Shown here: positions 45,680 through 58,148 of the stretch, one piece after another
Numbering within the stretch: the first letter of the stretch is position 1
Layout: the number at the start of each line of letters is the position of its first letter
Assembly (NCBI GenBank): GCA_015501595.1
Contig: JADNRX010000171.1
Coordinates: 47,164 to 111,163, forward strand
DNA: 64,000 bases
Direction: 5' to 3'
Source of the DNA: Hymenopellis radicata
Lineage: Eukaryota; Basidiomycota; Agaricomycetes; Agaricales; Physalacriaceae
Notes under the pieces: model-generated
The model's input: only the letters and a program-made list of their open reading frames with translations
Database searches by the model: none
What the model was told of the DNA's origin: nothing
Position numbers and translations under genes: made by a program

Positions 45680-47713
45680 GGGGGGTAACGCGTAATGAGA
45701 AGATGTCCGATGCTGTGAACAGTAGGCGATATTTGTTCCTGTGCATGTAAGACGCGAGGTAGATCACAGCAAGCCATCGATAAGTCTGACGGGAGCTTGA
45801 AATTGTTTAAGCGATGATCACACATAAAATGATAAGGACTGTGGGTCAAAAGGCTACATGAGGCAGTCTGGAGACGATATAAAGGATCGCGACTGCAGCT
45901 TCATTACTACATCCCCTATAGCCTGGTTATACAACTTTAGTTTGTTCAAGTCAACTTACGTAGACTCAACCCACATATTAGTGATATTGCAGCCTGTTCC
46001 TCCCTCATTCATTCTTTATGCTGCATCGTTTCATGAACATGATGGTGAGAATTGGGTGAGAAGCGGAGTGACCCGGTTCGGCAAGAACCTCCGTGAACCG
46101 GCGATCAGGTATAACCATCGGCTCTCGCCACAGCGACACTGCTCAACTCAAGACTCAAAGACGTAGTACTCAATTCCATGCGGTTTTAGTACAAATACAT
46201 ATTGGCTTCTTTCATTCATGATATCAATAGCGCTCAAGCTCTTCGGTTGAACTCTTGCTCTTTCTGACCCTTCGCGTCGAACATTGCCTGTACATATCCC
46301 AGTTACATCTAGTACTCTCCCCAATAACTTGGGGGCTTACCTTGTATTTGTTGAGTCTTATCGCCTTTCAAATCACCGGTAACAGAATCTCTCCATCCGC
46401 CGGCTCTGTCCTGGGTGCCCTCATCATCCGCGCTGACCCGATTGTTGCCAGCCAGCGGTACCCTGCATCAAGTTCACGGAGTGGTATTTATTGATACAAA
46501 CGCACCGCAAACTTGACCAATAAGGAAATACCCGACTTCCGGGAATCGAAGAGCTCAGGAACTTGAAGAGCTTTCTGTTCATCAGAGCATTCGATTCAAT
46601 GAGGCAGAGACGCCTACGCAGTTCCTTTCATCTTCCTCGTGTCCCCCTCGCTGATTCAGCCCAAGAAACCCGCCTTTTAGTCAAAAGAAGATCTGCATTG
46701 AAATCACGCTCCAAGTAGAGAGCGCAAACCGCAAGACGGTACAAGTACAAGTACAATAAAGAAGTACACTAAATCTACAGTAAATACTAAGAAACAAAAA
46801 TTGTTACTACCAACAGCGACTCTACAAGCTTGAGAGGTCCAAACTTTGAACTTGACAACGCCAACACTGTGCATGTTCGCCAGCACAGATATGATAGAAG
46901 GCTTACGGGGGCTTGGCAGTCCGCATTCAAATGACCTCTCGGTCACTTGAAGCATGCGGTGCGCGGGACTATTGGCTCATGGTGGCACTGTAAGGTCGAA
47001 GAACCGTTGCGTCGGACTCTTCCCTACAGCGTCGGCTCCACCGGTCAAATTAGTCCACTCCCTTCAAGTTGAAGTATTCTAAACTCAAAACACACGTCAG
47101 TATTCAGACAATGAAAGAAAATTATACGCACGGGCCACTGTAGGCGTCGCGCCAGAGGAATGAACGATCTCCGCGATACTGGACAATATTTGCCCGGCCA
47201 GATATCGCAGTCGCGGGTCCTGGCCTGACACACCCAGTCCGCAATCAAGCGACTTGCCTCAGTGTGGCGCACAAAGACTCCTGGCTTGCAGTGGTACCAT
47301 AGATTCGAAGACCGTTGGCGTTGGCATCTCGTCTAGGCGTTGGGCTCCACCCGCCAAAGTAGTCTGGACCCGTCGCTCATCCTCATACGGTATTGTCGGT
47401 ATCTCGGTCCGGTCTGCTCAGAGTCGGGGCTACTGGCCGATTCAAAGTCAATGTCTGTTGAAGAACGGAGATCAACGCACCTCTTATAAATTCATCTGTT
47501 ACCCAAGAAGTAGTACGAGGAAAGTCGTCTCATATACTGATATCCGTCAGGTGTTTCTCCATTGAAGCGGGTCTTGTCTTCGTGGAAGTCTGCAGAACAG
47601 GATAAGCATACAATAAGTATGAAGCGAAGAAGGATACTTCACCAAGTCACTGGCATGACAGACCTGAGCGTCTTCTAGGGCGCTATGGAGTTGACGATGG
47701 AGTCATGGAAGCA
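45680..47713. other. Gene-free stretch with a diverged tandem duplication
   Basis: About 2 kb with no supported gene. Around 46955-47560 a roughly 300-bp segment is present in two to three diverged copies: GGTCGAAGAACCGTTG..GTCGGCTCCACCGG near 46993 resembles TTCGAAGACCGTTGG..GTTGGGCTCCACCCG near 47303. Confidence 0.4.
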
Positions 47714-49769
47714 TTACTGTGGCTTAGTGCCATTGAACCTTGGGAGAAGAGTCTCTCTCCGAGTCAAAGTGCGACTCGAAGGTAAAGCAGTTCCAGCTTT
47801 GCTAATGCGAGTGGGTACTTTGAGCGGAGAAGGAGTGCGTCGGTATCCGACGTGGTTGGATATTGGGGTGAGAACAGCGCTACTATCGACTTTGCGAGCA
47901 TTGGGGGGTGGCTTTACAGTGGAAGCGGGAGTGCGGCTAAAGCCGCAGCTGTAGGATGTCGTCGCGGGGACAGTGCGAGTGCTCCGGGGAATCGAGCGCT
48001 GCGGAGGCGTCGAAGGTGCAATCGGTACTGAAGCTTTTTTGGAAGCCTTCCGTAGCTCTTCGCGTGCTTTGTCTCGGTCTGCGCATACTATGTCCAGGTC
48101 TGCGCGTACTTTGTCCCGCTCTGCGCGTACGTCGTCCAGGTCTGAGGACGCCTGTTCCAGGTCTGCGTTCTTCTCCGTAAGCAGCGCCTTCAGGGCTTTC
48201 TCTCGGCGCTCGAAGGCCTGAATCTCCTCCGCGAGCTGCATCTCTGCTTTCCGTTTGACTTCAAGACTTTCGTAATGCTCCCTGATAACGGTTTCCTGAG
48301 CTAGCGCCAGTTCGGTCTGCAAGCGGCCCTTCTCGATTTGGTGTTCCAACGATTCTCGTCTGCTTTCACGATAAAGGGTCGCCTGCTCGTCAGCGATGTC
48401 ACGAAATTTGTCTTTGTCATTCTGAAGAGGTGTGATTTGCTTCTTTAAGTTGGCGAGGAGCCGTGTTTGCTTCAAGATAGTATCGTCTCTAACGCAAATA
48501 GTGTAGTCTTTCGAGCGAATCTCCTGATCCTGAGAATATATCCGGTCGTCCAGGGCCCGAATATTGTCAAGCCGTGCCTCCAAATTGTTCTCGAGACGCG
48601 AACATTTATTCTGAAGGGTCTTCAAAGCGGATTTCTGTTTCTCGAGCTGCTGGCTTTTGCATCCGAGAGTCTTGTTGAGTTCATTGTTGAACTGTTTCTG
48701 CTGTTGAAGTTCTTGGTAAATCGAATTCAAAGTTGCAAACTAGCAAACTTTCAGTAAGACTCAAAATGGATTGAACCAGACTAACGGTTTCAGCTTGGAA
48801 TACCTTGGTGGTTTGAATGGTGTAGACGCCAACGCTGACGGAGACGATGGAGTGAGTGTCCTCGTTTTCGTCACCCAGTGTTGGGTTATAGGAATTGTCA
48901 CTCATGACTTCGTCTTGCGTGTCGGGGATGAGCTGTGCAGCTGTGGCTTGGTGACAGTGCGCTGCACGCTCAACACGAGCCGGTGTCGAGATCGGGGAAG
49001 GGGTGATGACGTCGAGAAGTGCGCGGGATATGTGCTTGAGGGATGCAGGGGGCGTCGACCCGAGCGAGAAACGAGAAGAAGACGCCTTGGTCGAAGACAG
49101 AGGAAGCGGTTCGGTGTCAGGGCGGTCAATTGGCGGATTTAGGACCATAGGAAGCTCGCGTGGATCCGTGGCTTTTGGCGTGATGGTTTCCACTTTATCT
49201 GCCAAAACACGCTCAGCGGCAATGCATGCGCTTGACATGTTAATGCTCTGCTGTTGCTCGTTGTTGAACAACGCGATGCGAGTGCCCATGAAGCGGAGAT
49301 TGTCGTCGAACACGCCAAGTATGGCAACGAGTAGAATGAATGCATATAGAACAGGGAGTGTGTCGTCCTTGATAGAAGTCAACCCGAAACAAAGGCGAAC
49401 CACCAAGTCGAACATCAAGGTGAATGATGACACTAGAATGGCGCCGACCAACAAGCAAGCTGTGCCATACACCATCGGCGGAAGGGAATAGCCTTCAACC
49501 CAATGCGGAGTCAATGACAGGTGCCGGATGGTACGGGCGTTGGTAGGCGTTGTGCGGCGTAATACGACAGTAGAGGTGACGGTGACGATGATCAATGAGA
49601 CAATGAACGCGATAAACGCGGAGTATGGGGGGAGGAAAGGCGCGAGCACGGTGACAGTCGGGGACAGCACTGTCATTGTCGGCGGCAATGGAGCGGTAGG
49701 AGACGGGCCATCCATGGGCGGGAGCACCATGGAAATGATCGCGGATACGATCAGAAGTGATAAAATCAT
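47714..49769 (-). CDS. Four-helix membrane protein with long coiled-coil tail
   Basis: Two exons. Exon 1 from ATG 49769 begins with a hydrophobic MILSLLIVSAIISMVL and has further membrane segments YSAFIAFIVSLIIVTVTSTV, GTACLLVGAILVSSFTLMF and LPVLYAFILLVAILGVF. A Ser/Thr/Pro-rich linker follows. At TTK an intron (GTATTCCAAG...TTGCTAG, about 65 nt) joins FATLNSIYQELQQQKQFNNE. The next ~200 residues are heptad-rich coiled coil with few Pro (LEKQKSALKTLQNKCSRL, ALLTEKNADLEQASSDL). The tail is basic and Ser/Pro-rich (TRTVPATTSYSCGF, RRTPSPLKVPTR) ending FNGTKPQ. Total near 660 residues. No enzyme domain. It may tether or scaffold something at a membrane; family unknown. Confidence 0.7.
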
Positions 49770-51594
49770 CGAGGTTGATGCTGGGAGCTATGAGCTTGCG
49801 AGGTCGATAATTCGAGTCGGAGTGTTAGGTAGAGGAGTTCTCTGAGTGAGTCTGTTTGTTGCCCCCACAGTTTTATACAAATCCAGTTTGAAATCATCTG
49901 ACCAATTGTCACTAAACACAGACTATAAAATGTCCGAGAACTGAAGTCATTGTTCTCTGCATTAGGAAGACGCACCTGGATAAGTAGTGTGGCGGCTTTA
50001 AATCCCCGCTTATGTCTAGTTCAAGAGCATTGGAGGTGTGAGGTAGACATAGTCATAGAGTACTTCCAGCGGTGTTAGTAAAAACACATGAAGTCGCGTA
50101 AAAATGGTCCGTCGACGATGTTGGGGAAAACCCACTACTGAAGACAGACGCGACAGCAGACGTGAGACATAGAGTGCTGGACAGCATATTCCGAGTCAAG
50201 ATGGCTTCAGAATTCTGATTGTTTCTCTGTGTATGCCCAATGTGGCGAGGAAAATGGCAACAATGGACGACGACCCTGAAAGTGCTGCGGGCAGAATTTT
50301 ACGCATTTGCAGAGTGTTCCAGCAGCGTCGCGTCCCAGTACCCCGCTGTCTCGTCTGAGGGAAGCGGTGGTCGACGGTGGGTCGTGTGCGACGCTTCGAC
50401 GACGTGGTCGGCGAATAAAATGTGAGAGTCGGGCCGATCGGAGAACCTGCCGCCTTACAATGCGTGACCCGGGTCCGAGCCTCTGTCAAATACTCTCTTT
50501 GGACAGGCAGTTCATCCATTGTCCGGATCATGTTGTACTTATGACTGTCGAAATCCGGGGTACGAAGAGATCCAAATGCATGAAGCCTAAGGAGCCCCAA
50601 CGCATATAGAAGTCCCAGCTAGCTGCGAAGCGGCTGTGTCGGTTGACCATCGAAGACATCGATGCGGATTGAAAACATTGCGTTTAAGGGCACGATATCT
50701 TGTAGCCAGCTGAGGAACCCGGATTGTTGTCGTACGAGGTTGGGTCAGGACTCGCATGCTTCTCTGAGGAGGACATAGTTACAGTAGTCTCGAAAAGCAG
50801 CCGCGATTAGTGTATTCATGTACGAGTTTCGGTCGTGACCTTGACGAACAAGAAACCAAGAGTTAGCAATACCGTGGCGGTAGTGACCGAGTCCGTTGAC
50901 GCGGTATCACAACACGAGCCCCTAGTAAGTCTGAGGAACCAGGAGACGCGACATGAGGAGGGATAATGAGGTGAGAGGAGGAGCACCATCATTTGTCGTC
51001 TCGAGCGTTGAATTCATGAAGGCAGCAGAGAACACACCTGCTTGAAGATGCCACCGTAAGTCCATATTATTGTAGCCTAGCGTAACAGATGAAGCCGTTC
51101 GAAAGATTGCCACTGAGAATATCTTGTTACGAGGGGATGTCTTGCCGGTTCCCGTCGGAGACTGACCGTGCCACTGTGATGTATGAGGAGGGCTAAGGGA
51201 GGCGCCAACATTTGGGGACGACAGGATCAACCGCGCAAGTGGGGACCAGTCACGGCTCAGCAGGGTGCATATTCGTATAGGAAAAGAAACAAGCTTACCG
51301 GTTTCTAACATGGCCGGGAATTCTGTAGACTGGGGAGACACCATGCCGCAGCCTTCAGTGGCTCTGTTCCCTTGACAGTTGGAATACAACTCTCAGCCCA
51401 TCTGAAATTCGCACAGAGTATACGGACCCGCGATCACGTGAGAAGCGATTGCGTGGACCAAGTCCAAGTCCAGTAAACCAAAATTGCTACAATGTAAGTA
51501 CTGTACAGACAAACAACAATATAAATTACAGCAACACACCAACGGCGAACACCTCTCTAGGATCTAGAGTCATGTCACACATCCAGCCGCATCA
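49770..51594. other. Intergenic
   Basis: About 1.8 kb with no supportable gene. Frames at 50196-50600 and 50922-51389 (minus) lack motifs. The end near 51480-51594 is likely the XRN1 3' UTR. Confidence 0.4.
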
Positions 51595-54500
51595 CTAGGA
51601 AGCCGCCGACTGCGTCTGCACCACGCCCCGGCCGCGTCCGCGTCCTCGCATCCCTCTTCCCATGCCACGTCCCATACCCGGGCCTGGCGGCGCATCTACG
51701 CCTCTGCCCATCCCACCAGACGGCATACCCCTTCCTCCTCTCCCTCGGCCAGAATTGGGATTCGTCAATATGGCGAAGGGAGGTCTACGTTCACTTGTCA
51801 GCTTCGCATCGACGCGTAAACATTCATGCAGCTTACTTTGGTTGTGTAGGCGAGAACGCCGGCTTGGGCCCCGAAAAACCGCCTCTCTGATTCGACCCAT
51901 TTGCGTAACCGCCTCGGTGTGGCGGCGCCGACCGGAAGCCTGCTGCACCTTCTCCGTTAAGCGCAGGCTGCGGTCCAAATCTTGGCTTGAACGGTGAAGC
52001 ATTCGGATTCACTCTAGGCGGCGGCGGCGGTTCATTCGGCTTCGTCGACGCGACAAACTGGGGATTGGTCAAGTTGAGACAACTCTCCAACTCGACACTA
52101 GAGCCACGGTATTGTGAGCACCGATCTCCAAGCGTCCCGCCTGCCATAAAAGGTTGATCCCAAAGGACATCCATCGTGCGTCCATTGCTCAGTCCAATGA
52201 CAACGCCTTTAGCAGCTAAAGGCACGCCGCCAGACGCGTTCGCCACCATGATTACGCGATCTCCCAGAGCAAACACTTGATTCTGAAGTCGATATGGAGC
52301 GTGCACTGGCTTCAGAACTGCTTGACGAGGAATTCCTTTCACCAATGCTTTCTTCATTCCCACCGAAGTAGTCCTGGATTTGTTGAATTCGTCGGCCTTT
52401 GTCTCAATTTCCCGAACAACATCCTGTTGGTAAACAATGAGACGGGAGATTATCTCGAAACTATGAAACTCACCTTGCTCAACTGATCACAGAACAAGGA
52501 CACAGGTTCAAAGTCACGCACACCTTGCGCCTTCAACCACGATTTGATCTCTTTCAGACGCGCTTCGGCATCTTCTCCAAGAACGTCTGACGCTCTTGCC
52601 ATAGCTGTCAAAAACGGGCACTCAGTGCATACAGTCATGGGAATTAAAAGAAGCATACCATCGCCGCCTCCATCTAGCGACTTGAAGACCTCGGGGTATT
52701 TGAGCTGTACGCCGCAAGTTAGATACCGGGCACAGAGGAAAACCCCAGCGTTCGTACCTTGTACTCCTTGATCAATTTAATCGCCTTCTCACTAAACTCC
52801 CAACCTCCCCTGCCGCCCGGACCACTCCATATCGCCTCTCCCTTTCTCCTTCTCTCTCCTTCCGTGAATATCCCACCACCTTCATCGCCTTGACCTCATA
52901 CTTCAAGCAAAGCCCAAGATTGTGCTTCTGCCCATCTGCGGTAAGGACCATAAAGCTCGAAGTGATCTTCGACAATGCCCGTCCCGACATGCCCGCCATC
53001 TGCGCTGCTTCATAAGCTGGTAAATATCTCTCCGATGACGATTGTCGAGAATTGACAATCTCTGTGAAAGTCGCATTTTCTGTTTTATCAGAAGGGAAAA
53101 ACTACGAAGGCAATGTTGAGCATCAGGAAACATTGAAAAATCGGGTTAAAGCTCACAGCGAGTATGACGCTCATAGTATCATCCGTCGTTGCTGACACTT
53201 GCGCGGCCACTCCATACGCATGTTCTCCAAGAAGAAGATCCGGCTGCCATCCGGGAACTCCTCCGCTATTGGCGGCGCCGGCTTTTCTGCATATCTCGGA
53301 TCCTCCGCACTTGCGCTCTCAGGCAACACCATCTGTAATGCTGCCTCCGTCTCCTTATCGGCACCTTCGTAATCCTTGACCAATGCACCCGACTCCATGC
53401 GCTTCAGCCCTAAGGATACGGATATGAGCATTAGTAGACGGCAGAATGAAAAAGAACAATTACCCTTCAACATCCGAATATGAACCAGCACCTCCACCTC
53501 GCCGATGACTACACCGAACTTCTTCGAATACATAGTCTCGGTCCGCTCAGCCCTCCCCCTCCACCAACCAGTGTTATGAGGATTCGACACAACCCGCTCC
53601 TTGGCGCCCTGCACTACAGCCATCTTCTCATACTTGAACATCCCATCACTCAGTCCAACCACTATGCCCTCCTTCAAGAAAGGCCACCCCACAAACACTC
53701 TCGCGCCGATGAGGTCTTGCGTCGCCCTCTTCACGTTGACTTCTGGTCCATGATAATATGGGTTGCCTGTGGTCTTCACATGTAATACCATCGACTTGTT
53801 CCTTGACTCTGACCCATGCACATTGACGCCATGGAAGCCTAACACCGCATTCGTTGTCAACGTCCTAAGCGATGGGAATCCAGCCATCAGAGGCACCCCC
53901 TCGATGGGGCGTTCTTCGATTGGATGCAATATCGGCAAGTTGAACACTTCCATCTTGCATAGACATCGGACGATGGCGGGGAAGAAACCAGGTAATGACG
54001 ACGGGTAGAACGATGGCTCGCGACCTCCTTCAAACAGAAACCGTGTACTGGTACCTGACTCGTTGCGCTGGCGTTCGGCGGCACTAAGACGGTCCTCTCG
54101 CGCTGAAAAAAAGCATGAGTCGCTGACGATAGTTTCTGAAAAACCACCTACAAGCCATGGCCTTTTGTAGTCTGTCCGCGTCGATGAACGGAATCTTCAC
54201 AATTGCCTCCCACTCAGCCTTCTTCCCATTCATATCCTGTTCGAATTCTGTGGGATAAAAGTCCAGGATAGGCGAATTTGGCGAATACATGAGATCCTAG
54301 GACACACGTCAGGACGGATCACCCAACGCAGCCAACTGGACTGACCTGATAGGCTTCAGGGATGTGTTCTTTGCTGGCCAGCGGCAAAACACCCATGAGC
54401 TGCTCGTACGGCTTGAACGGCTCGCCTAGCTCAAAGTTGAAAGTCATTTTGTCCACCCCCTTGAAATCTAAAGAATGACAGATAAATCACAAAACATATC

Positions 54501-56658
54501 AGAGTGTGCATTCACATACCGCTTATCCTGGGTGCATAATGATAGTCATAGAACCAACCCCAGCTAGCGACGCCTCCGTAGTAGTAGTGCATGACCCACT
54601 GCAAGCCCTCTACGTAGCGGAATATCAACTTCCCCAAGTCCTCAGGAGAATCATACGAGAATTCTAGTTTGTCCTTATTAAAAGTGTCAGTCATGTCTCA
54701 ATGAGCCGAGCAGTAAAACCGACCTTGTAGTATGTCCGTTTCCATTCATCCATTTTTTCCTTTAACCGTTTCTCCTCCCTGCCGTCAAACCCGCCATCTT
54801 CGTCATCATCGAATACCGGCGCCTTGGCGTACTTCTTCAGTACCCTCTCAATCGCGGCTCGGCTCTCTGCATCCTCCTCTTCCCAACTGCTGTCTTCCGC
54901 GCCGTTATCGTGCCCGTTTTCCTGACTGTGTCCATTCGGCCCACTTGTTTGTTCCTCCTCACCTCCGACCTCGGGGAACTCGAAGCTCACGACGTGGACG
55001 TCCTTCTCATCATCGTATCCATCCCATGCAAGAACGAGGTGAAGATCGCTTGCGAGCGTCGTAATGAAAGCCCGATCCTGGCTGGAAACGTGTTGGGTAA
55101 AGTAAGCTTAGGGGCCTTGCGTCTACTACGAGGAGCCGCAACAAAGTCGTGTACTTGATCAAAGATGAGGCGTTGAGGGCGTGTCAGAACTGGAAACAAG
55201 GTCAATTCGAGAAGCGGTAAGGGAGGATGACCGCACCAAGTTTATTTCGTTTTCTGGCTGCTTCTCTCTCCGACTCTCCGATATGCTTGGCCTGTTTACC
55301 CTTGTACCAGTTAAGATCGGCGTATTCCTTTTCGAACACGTCCTTCTCCCAAGTAGCCATTTCGTCAAGGACCATCTGTAAACGCGTCGTATTGATAGTA
55401 CCGGCAAGGTTGATGTAACCGCCTGTACATACATTAGTCATGGCCTTGACTTGAGGTGTAGACTTACCCATTGTTGGTAACACTTTTTTGTACACGTCAA
55501 AGAGTTTTTCCAAGCCATTCTCGTGTATATGCAAATCGGGGAGATTCGGTAAGAAATCGTTGCCCACGAATACGGCCAACATGACAAAGTCGTCAATGAC
55601 ACGTTCAAGATCGTAAGGGAAGGATAGAGATGGCGCGACGTCGTTGAACTCCAGGTCCAGGTATTCGCGGAGGAGACATATGTGAAGAAGATAAAAGTTG
55701 ATCTGTTCAGGACCTTTGGATCCCTTGGACTTTGATGATGAAGGGCCGAACTTGACTTCTTCACGTAACAAACAAAAGTGAGGATCGTGCGAGACCAGAC
55801 CGAGCATGATGAGGTCCGCGTCGAGCCCGTAGAGACAATGCCGCGTCCGGCCGTCATACCCTGGCTGCGCCCTCATGCGCCGGATGTACTCCATGATCTT
55901 GTGTTCGCCTTCTCCCGGCACTTCGTGGCCACTGAGCACGACCTCGACCTCCTGCCAGCCGGCATCATCGCTGATCTTCTTATTGATAAAATACCGCAGC
56001 TGGTCCTGTAAGCGTTGCATGAACGGCGTTCCGGGCGTAATGCAGTTACTGTCGAACGCCTTTTCCGTGGGAAGCACCTCGCCCTTGGCAAGCGCCTTCT
56101 CACGAAGCTGAGAGGCGCCGAGAGCGGTGCGGAAGCGACGGGAACGCTGTTGGTTCATCTTGGCACGAGGCGCGACGCCGTCGACGGCCAGGAAGAAGAG
56201 TTTGCGCGGCTTGATTTTGGAGAACAGGTGCTCGATATATGTAAAGATGGAGGTGAATATCTGGGCCTCCGTCAGCCGGAAGTGCGGGTCATCGTCGTTG
56301 GGATGTGAGCAGTTGTGGATAATTGCATTGAAGTCGAGGTAAAGGTTGTCTGTATACAGCCATGGGCACATAAAGTTGTGAAAGACGGCGTAACAGACGC
56401 ACCAAATTCGGGAATGTTGTTCTCGGTAATGAGCTGCGACGTCAGCGGATACCGCTCCCTTTGAGAAAAACGTTACTGCCTTTTCTCGGCGCTGGTCCAT
56501 GGCACTCACGATATGTATCTGAAAAACTAGCATTCGTCATGAGCCAGTTGGTTCCGGTACCGCGCAGAGAACATACCTTTGGAATCCCTACACCACGTCA
56601 CAATTACCGCAACATTATAGCGCATATTACAGATGATAAGTGACGGAGACTGACCCAT
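51595..56658 (-). CDS. XRN1: 5'-3' exoribonuclease 1 (Xrn1/Kem1)
   Basis: Cytoplasmic processive exonuclease that degrades decapped mRNA. The N-terminus is built from tiny exons: 56658-56655 (ATGG), 56587-56577 (11 nt), 56526-56510 (17 nt) and 56458-56403, which join in frame to MGIPKFFRYISERYPLTSQ and then LITENNIPEF. Then DNLYLDFNAIIHNCSHPND, VDGVAPRAKMNQQRSRRFR, GHEVPGEGEHKIMEYIRRM, YGLDADLIMLGLVSHD and FVGNDFLPNLPDLHI supply the acidic Mg-binding residues of the 5'-3' exonuclease core. Downstream exons encode the KOW/SH3-like regions (ALGDRVIMVANASGGVPLA, GKGVVIGL-type pieces) and an RG-rich tail, GRGRGGRGMPSGGMGRGV, ending QTQSAAS at 51595. Length (~1,400-1,450 aa) suits XRN1 and exceeds nuclear Rat1/XRN2. 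Confidence 0.95.
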
Positions 56659-58148
56659 GCTGACCGACCCAATGTAATGAGGAGGAGGTGGAGCTAAGAA
56701 TGGCAATGCCCGTAAAGGAAGTCGCTCAGAATGGTAATCAACGTCTGACTCAGATACGCCAGACGCAAGGTCATCGTGCCACTGCACTTCTTTGGTTATT
56801 TTACAAGGGAAGGGCGCGCGGACATCGACACGCGTTGTGTCCAACGCTCACTTCACATGGAGAACTATTACTAACGCGACAGAACCAAAAACATTCAGTA
56901 AAGTTCATCGTTTCTGAACCGTTCTATACAACAAAACAATATTTTGCGGTATAAAGTCACTAACTCATTCTCTGCTCAGGCCGTCGAATCCCATCGGGAT
57001 GCACCCCATCATGGCACAGGTTCAAGCGACATTTTCTACAAGCTCAGAGGTCAGCTATTTAATGATCAGATTGGAGACTTGAGAGTAGACATACAACCCA
57101 GATCGATCCCCCATAGTCGAAGAGAAATTGATCTTGATCGCCAGTGCCAAAGAGTGTGTGTTGGAACCATCTAGTTGAACAGGCAGTCAGAGCATCGAGA
57201 TGAAGAGATCGTCAGAGCCACTACTCCTGCCAACGATACCACCAAATAACGAATTGAAGGCTTCTGGCCCGATGCCCAGAATCAGTAAATAACCGTTTTC
57301 CAGCACGAAAGCACAAACCAAGGTCTGGATAGCATTCCGTACACCCAAACGACGTCGTCAACCCCCTCGTCCATCAGCGAGCTTTCAAGAACTCGTACCC
57401 GAATCCTTTCATTGGAGACGAGGACCGCAGCTCTCGTAATTGGGAAGAATGGGGCGGTGTGCTGGAGCTCCGCATATGTGAATTGTCGGCCTCCATCCGC
57501 GACAAGAAGGCCTAGATGAAGAATCCTGAAATAATGGCCAAGTGGCGGCGCGAGGTTTTGAATCAGCCGTTTCCTGAGAGGACGACTGCTTTTGTTCCTC
57601 CTCCAGTAAACAGCCTTCAAGTGCTGTCTATGGGAAGACCTCAGACACCTCGCCAGGGAGGTGAGAGGTCCCGGAGAGGTAATAGCCTCGCGTTCGGAGA
57701 GCGTAATACAGCCAGTTAGTGGAGGTATATATCAACAGATCTCTTGATAGCAGCGCTGAGTTGGAGGAAACGCGACAACTTCTCGATGGCGTCACAAGTT
57801 GGGACAATCTTCGAGAAAGGAATAACATGGAAGGGAAAACTCCACGTCATCCCATGAGGAGAGGTTCTTTATTTATATACAGGTGCGCCGTCTGAGAAAG
57901 CTGTGGCATGGAGGTGATCTACATGATGGTGCAAGCAAGGGTGTATCGGCAGATGCCGGAGACCAGATGTCGCGGCATCTACGCTCGCTCGACGACGCTG
58001 AAGCTCAAGAGACAAACTATTGCATACAGGCTAAATGCGTAAAGCCAAAAGACGGTTCGAAATACCGAGAGCATTGTACATATTGTGCATGAATATAGAT
58101 AGAATGTAAAATATACAGAATGAATAGCTAAGCCTCGAATATAAGTAA
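56659..58148. other. Intergenic, upstream of XRN1
   Basis: About 1.5 kb. Minus-strand frames between 57282 and 57828 contain protein-like pieces (for example FRILHLGLLVADGGRQF) in shifting frames. I cannot assemble a gene; a relic is possible. Confidence 0.3.

Noticed and set aside
50196..51389. Two minus-strand frames of 134 and 155 residues
   Set aside because: No motifs, no splice partners, composition near random.
57282..57828. Minus-strand frames with plausible short stretches (F-box-like impression)
   Set aside because: Frames change without usable splice sites and no motif is firm; possibly a relic.
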